The notes below the pieces were generated by a model that made no database searches, was not told where the DNA came from, and saw nothing but the letters and a program-made list of their open reading frames with translations. From the NCBI GenBank assembly GCA_023853785.1, contig JAJIRX010001050.1:1-64000 (forward strand): 64,000 nucleotides of DNA. The letters run 5' to 3'. The stretch comes from Psilocybe azurescens (lineage: Eukaryota; Basidiomycota; Agaricomycetes; Agaricales; Agrocybaceae). Below are positions 59,787 through 64,000 of this stretch, piece after piece; the first letter of the stretch is position 1, and every line of letters begins with the position of its first letter. Both the position numbers and the translations under genes were made by a program.

Positions 59787-60432
59787 CAGTATAGTGACGC
59801 TCCTTGGGACACTGACGTTCCTTGGGACAAATTGAAATTCCGAGCCCAAATCTTATTCAAAACACTTAATTTTTTGTAAACTTATTTATGCAGTATAGAT
59901 ACATGTTCAGGCCAAATTTCATAGCGATTGAATAACTTCCCCAGGTTCTAGATCGAAATATGATAGAGAATGTGGGTATATTTGACTGCAAAAATTTCTT
60001 TCATGACTTTATGCCATTTTGGTTCGATTTTTGAGCAATATTTTTACATATTCGGAAAGCTCTCATTTTCCTCTTTCCAATACACCTTTAATAGTAAGGA
60101 TCCGGTCAATTTTAACCTCAGAACGCATTGACTTTAGTGTCGGCGTGACAATCTGATGGGATATGCACTGTTCACACATGAGCGTGACATTTTTGATGCG
60201 CGGAAACACGGTTGGTAAAGGCTTGGGTCACACTGTCCCAAGGACCGTCAGTGTGATATTTTGATATCCCCAGTAATTGTTGTATATTGCACCAAAACTC
60301 CCACTTTTCGTCCCAAAAAGTTATCAGTAGGTGTATACGAAGTCCTTCCATGACCCGATGTAAAAATATTTAGGGATTATTAGGTAAAAAAACTCAGGAC
60401 AAAATGCTGTCCCAAGGAACGTCACTATACTG
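59787..60432. mobile_element. TA-flanked TIR element with CCTTGGGACA iterons, 646 bp
   Basis: The ends read CAGTATAGTGACG(C/T)TCCTTGGGACA inward for about 25 bases, with TA outside each (59785-59786, 60433-60434), as in Tc1/mariner/pogo elements. The decamer CCTTGGGACA appears twice at the left end (from about 59802 and 59819), once inverted near 60233 and once at the right end. No transposase frame is present, so it is a non-autonomous element. Confidence 0.85.
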
Positions 60433-63208
60433 TACGTCTAGTAACTAGACGCACTATCTGACATTGTTTACATTCTGAACGACTATCGGCATTCCCGATG
60501 CCGACATCACTGGGCTTCAATATTTAAATCTGAGTTTGAGTCGGCTCTGTTTTGTTGATTCGGTGTGCTATGATCAACCACACCTTCTCCCATGCTTATA
60601 CCCCTATAGGGACATCATGATGAGCACATATAGCGTTGCGAACTCGTGCGCTCTGGTTCTCACCAATTTTTTTAGCGTAGTACAGGAGACAGAGGATCGT
60701 GGTGCGTGTTTCCTTTCAAAATCTTTACGGTAACTATCTAACAGGCTATACACAGCTTTACATACAGCCCAAACGCGTCATGTCGCGCTCCTGTCTAACT
60801 CGCACAAATTGTCTCTCCATAGGACAGATTTCCTCGATTATAAGCACCAGCATATGCTGCAACACGGAGAGCCGTCACAACTGCTACCAAAATGCACAGA
60901 CTCTGCTTTATCATTAGGAGAGTGTCGGGTCAACACGAAAGGTGCGCATCTTACCTTGATATGATTGTTTCTATCCAAACCTTTCACAGGGCTCGGTGTT
61001 TGCTTCGTGCCTCGGGACAGGAGGATGTGAGGTGAAAATTAGAGATATTTAAGGAGGGTAAACGCAAAGGTGCGTATTCATTTTTCGAATTGCTGTTGCC
61101 GCCATCTGATGAGACACAGACGCCGATTGACACACGAAGCACCGACAACCTCTGACCCCTCCCCTCGTCGTCGTCATCGTCGATAGTGAGTCCGTATCTC
61201 GACTATCTGGCACGATGGTCTGGCACGATGCCGACTCCACGTACGCTGATGCCATATACCCCCAAATGCGAATGCTCGCAGCGCCTCTGATTCGCTCGAT
61301 ATGTTCCAGGATGTGTGGGAGGTTTGGATCAACGCCGTTGGAGCCGAGTGTCAGCTGCAAAATGGCGGCATCACGCATCTCTGCAGAGCGATGCCACAAC
61401 CGACTCGTCTTGCTCAGCTATCTTACCATCCTTCTTCGCCCATACCTTTATCTGTACGTTTCAGCTCAAGAATCGTTCGTTGATGCGACCAGCAGGACAC
61501 CAGCGGATTTACATCCTTTCTACTTACAGGGACCCGCTATTCAATGTACTACCCAGGCCCCAGAGACTAGAAGCTCTTCCTCAACAATTTCACCGAGCAC
61601 TGAGGTTTGCTGCACGCTGTCATTTCTCAGCATTCTCCACTCTCGTATCGCGACATCACAGCCACCAGAAAAATTAGCACAGCGCTCCTTCACACCGACT
61701 GCGATGAATGCAAGCTTGTGGGCAGTGGTCGACGCACTCAAATCTTGCGTATGCATAGCGTTCATGGTACAGCTAGAAGTTCAGATGACCTCCTAGCCAT
61801 CTTTTTTTCTGGCGCACTCCATGAATGGACACCTTGACCGGATACCGGAAACGCGGAGGTGTTGAGCGCTGCACACGGTAATCAGTCTCTCCCGACTAAT
61901 CAATGGATCCGACATTAATAGAATACGCGTTGCGAATCCAGCTCAACCTTTCATCTCAGGTATCGTTCCCACGTGATATAGCCTACAGCGCAAACAAACG
62001 TGTCCATCACTACATTATTTTCTCGCCTTACGCTAGCATGTCTCAGGGTACGTTTTGATCGATACTCTGCACTTTGCAGGATCCTAATAATGTTTTTTTA
62101 TTTTATTTTTATTTTAAAAAATCTTCAGCTTCCTGTGATCATTTCCGCCGTTGGTTTGAGTGATATTGTGTCTGGATGCCGGAGTGGTGTCAGTTACACA
62201 CCTAACTCATGTTCCACCCAAGCGGTCAAAAACCATCGGACGCGTTCAATGTTGACGAGGCTCGTACGTCTTCTGGTCTTATTTAAACTAATCGCTACTG
62301 TATTCACCCTCTAGCTCTGAGACTATCGCCCATTTTCTTCAAAATTTGTTCCTTCATACATCCTTCTGCACACGATCTCTACCTGCAAATTTGCTATAAA
62401 TTGTGGTACATACATCTTTTACTACTTAGGTCCTGCTGCTAATCGGTTTTGTCTTGTAGCTGGCAGCACCTACCTTTGTTCAACCGGTCTTCTAGGGCAC
62501 TTCTAAGAGGATGCACACTGGGTTGAAGAAAGAATGCTTCTCAGCTTCGATACCGACTGCAGCTCTTTGATGGTGCATAACCAACATTACCGCCTCAGGC
62601 CATATTTATGTCAACTGCACTCTACGGGATGGACAGGGACTATGACAGAAGTCGTTCCAAGAGCAATCCGTAGATTGGCGAAGACGAGAATGAAGATCTA
62701 CCTCCCAAGCAGTACGCGAACGGATGACGGGGACGACGGGGAAGGACAAGAGGAGATCAAAGGATAGATGAAGGGGGGGAAAACGGACACGATAGCCACG
62801 CAAATCAAATTAAACACGTGTGCTGTGCGATTTTCTTGTCTTGTGCGCAATATGATCTCGTTTTCCGCTATTCTTATCAACAGGCATTGGCCATGCAGAG
62901 ATGGGAAGGAAGTGTTCAAACTTCATAGGGCCCTCGACGCCCCTATCTCAAAAAACCCGGACGCGAAATCGTTTGAGCCAAAATCGTTTGAGCTGACACT
63001 GCATAAATGACATGGGTTCTAATAAAGTTCACTTTCGTTAAAACGTGATATTTGGATCATCCGACAAATAGCGGTATATTTATACTTGCACGGTGGTGCT
63101 GGCTAAATTCAGACGCCAATATAATGGCGTCCTATCAATCTTTGCCCTTTCCTAACTTTCTCACTGACAACGGCTGCTGCTCCTCGTCTAACGTTGCGAT
63201 CTCATACA
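60433..63208. other. Long intergenic stretch, no supported gene
   Basis: The longest frame is plus 61215-61796 (193 codons, ATG start, MVWHDADSTYADAIY...), overlapped by open minus frames at 61049-61399 and 61541-61765. None has a recognisable domain, so I cannot choose a strand. The rest contains only short ORFs. Confidence 0.4.
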
Positions 63209-64000
63209 ATGTCACAGTACTTCCATGGATCGAGGAACTTCACTATCGACAACAGTACATTCCACAACGTGACTCATCAATATCAAAGTCCTAAAGGTAA
63301 GCTATTCGTTCTTGTGGAATGAGAGATACATGATGTCAATGAGAATCAACGATAGGCGTATTGGAATCCTTGCAGAAACACGTCGCCCACGGAGCATTTC
63401 ACGACTCAGGCGAGCGATTTGATCCGCCAAAATGTCATCCCGACACACGAGCCGCGATTATCAAGAGGATCATGGACTGGATCAGTGGACTCAATGAAGA
63501 CACCCGAGAGGCTCTCATTATGTGGCTTTACGGCGCAGCCGGTGCTGGGAAATCCGCCATTGTGCAGACTATTGCCGAGATTCTGGACAGCCGGCACTTT
63601 GTCCTCGCCAGTTTCTTCTTCTGGCGAACTGATCCACGACGAGGAATGGCCAAGCTGCTCGTCACCACGCTAGCATATCAGCTGGCGGTAAAGCTTCCCC
63701 CTCATGTTCCGAGAACGACTAGGCTTGGCATTCGAAATCGATCCCTGATTGCCACACGATCGCTTGAGGCACAATTCAAGGCCCTCGTTCGAGAGCCTCT
63801 CCTTGAACTTCTTCATTCCGGATTTTCAATCAACAACCACTTGGTAATCATCATTGATGGGCTTGATGAATGCGACGATCCAAAATTTCAAGCGAGAATT
63901 ATTGATCTTTCCTTCAGCCTTCTGCACACTCGGGACTTACCTCTGAAGATCTTCATAGCAAGTCGCCCAGAGATTGATATATCCTCATCTTTCGATAGAA
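63209..64000 (+). CDS. NACHT-domain NLR (STAND ATPase), N-terminal part, runs off the window
   Basis: Exon 1 (63209-63296) gives MSQYFHGSRNFTIDNSTFHN, the short N-terminal motif common to Agaricomycete NACHT proteins. The intron 63297-63355 is GTAAGC..TAG. Exon 2 from 63356 reads GAFHDSGERFDPPKCHPDTR. The P-loop GAAGAGKS is at residues 89-96 and Walker B LVIIIDGLDEC at about residues 192-202. After that comes the sensor-1-like IFIASRPE. The frame is open to the window edge (244 residues). These ATPases are thought to oligomerise on ligand sensing and act in non-self recognition or regulated cell death; the C-terminal sensor repeats lie outside the window. No frame defects in the visible part. 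A rival ORF from the ATG at 63124 is a shadow frame. Confidence 0.9.

Noticed and set aside
61215..61796. Plus-strand ORF of 193 codons with ATG
   Set aside because: Two opposing minus-strand frames are equally open and no domain is visible, so neither strand can be preferred.
63419..63673. Plus-strand 84-codon ORF in the NLR exon
   Set aside because: Different frame from the one carrying the P-loop and Walker B; a shadow.
1..64000. CRISPR arrays, rRNA operons, riboswitches or bacterial operon structure
   Set aside because: No regularly spaced repeats, rRNA signatures or polycistronic coding; introns throughout show a eukaryotic nuclear region.

Overview
The window reads as nuclear DNA of a mushroom-forming basidiomycete (Agaricomycetes). 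Genes are split by many short introns of about 50-60 nt with GT..AG ends. The protein families are typical of that group: a tandem cytochrome P450 array, seven-TM proteins of the DUF6534 type, NACHT-domain STAND/NLR proteins, a Kre9/KNH-type secreted protein, an Old Yellow Enzyme and a UBE3C/Hul5-type HECT ligase. No rRNA, convincing tRNA, CRISPR or bacterial features were seen.

Layout. 0-5.5 kb: an unrecognised gene remnant and a decayed NLR on the minus strand. 5.9-7.3 kb: 7TM protein 1. 9.9-10.9 kb: a 964-bp long-arm inverted-repeat element. 12-13.5 kb: two weakly supported small minus-strand genes. 13.9-16.1 kb: an old repeat relic almost devoid of CpG. 16.7-21.0 kb: a GC-rich HECT E3 ligase. 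21.9-23.1 kb: 7TM protein 2. 24.3-26.0 kb: Old Yellow Enzyme. 26.8-51.4 kb: minus-strand array of P450 genes A, B, C (decayed), D, a short relic, and E. The array is punctuated by two copies of a small acidic protein gene, one Kre9/KNH gene and at least five DNA-transposon/MITE copies. 55.3-57.4 kb: an NAD(P)-dependent reductase plus a relic copy. 58.4-59.2 kb: a doubtful membrane protein. 59.8-60.4 kb: another TA-flanked inverted-repeat element. 63.2 kb to the end: the first 244 residues of a NACHT NLR that runs off the window.

How the genes may work together: P450s, an ene-reductase (OYE) and an SDR-type reductase are plausible partners in redox tailoring of small molecules or in detoxification. 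No backbone synthase (terpene, PKS, NRPS) is present, so a biosynthetic cluster is only an inference.

An important caution: nearly every long multi-exon gene here needs one or more single-base corrections, mostly in homopolymer runs, to keep its conserved frame. Either the assembly carries indel errors or many genes were recently disabled; the pattern favours the first. The transposon calls rest on matching terminal inverted repeats and, in most cases, matching target-site duplications that I read directly from the sequence.
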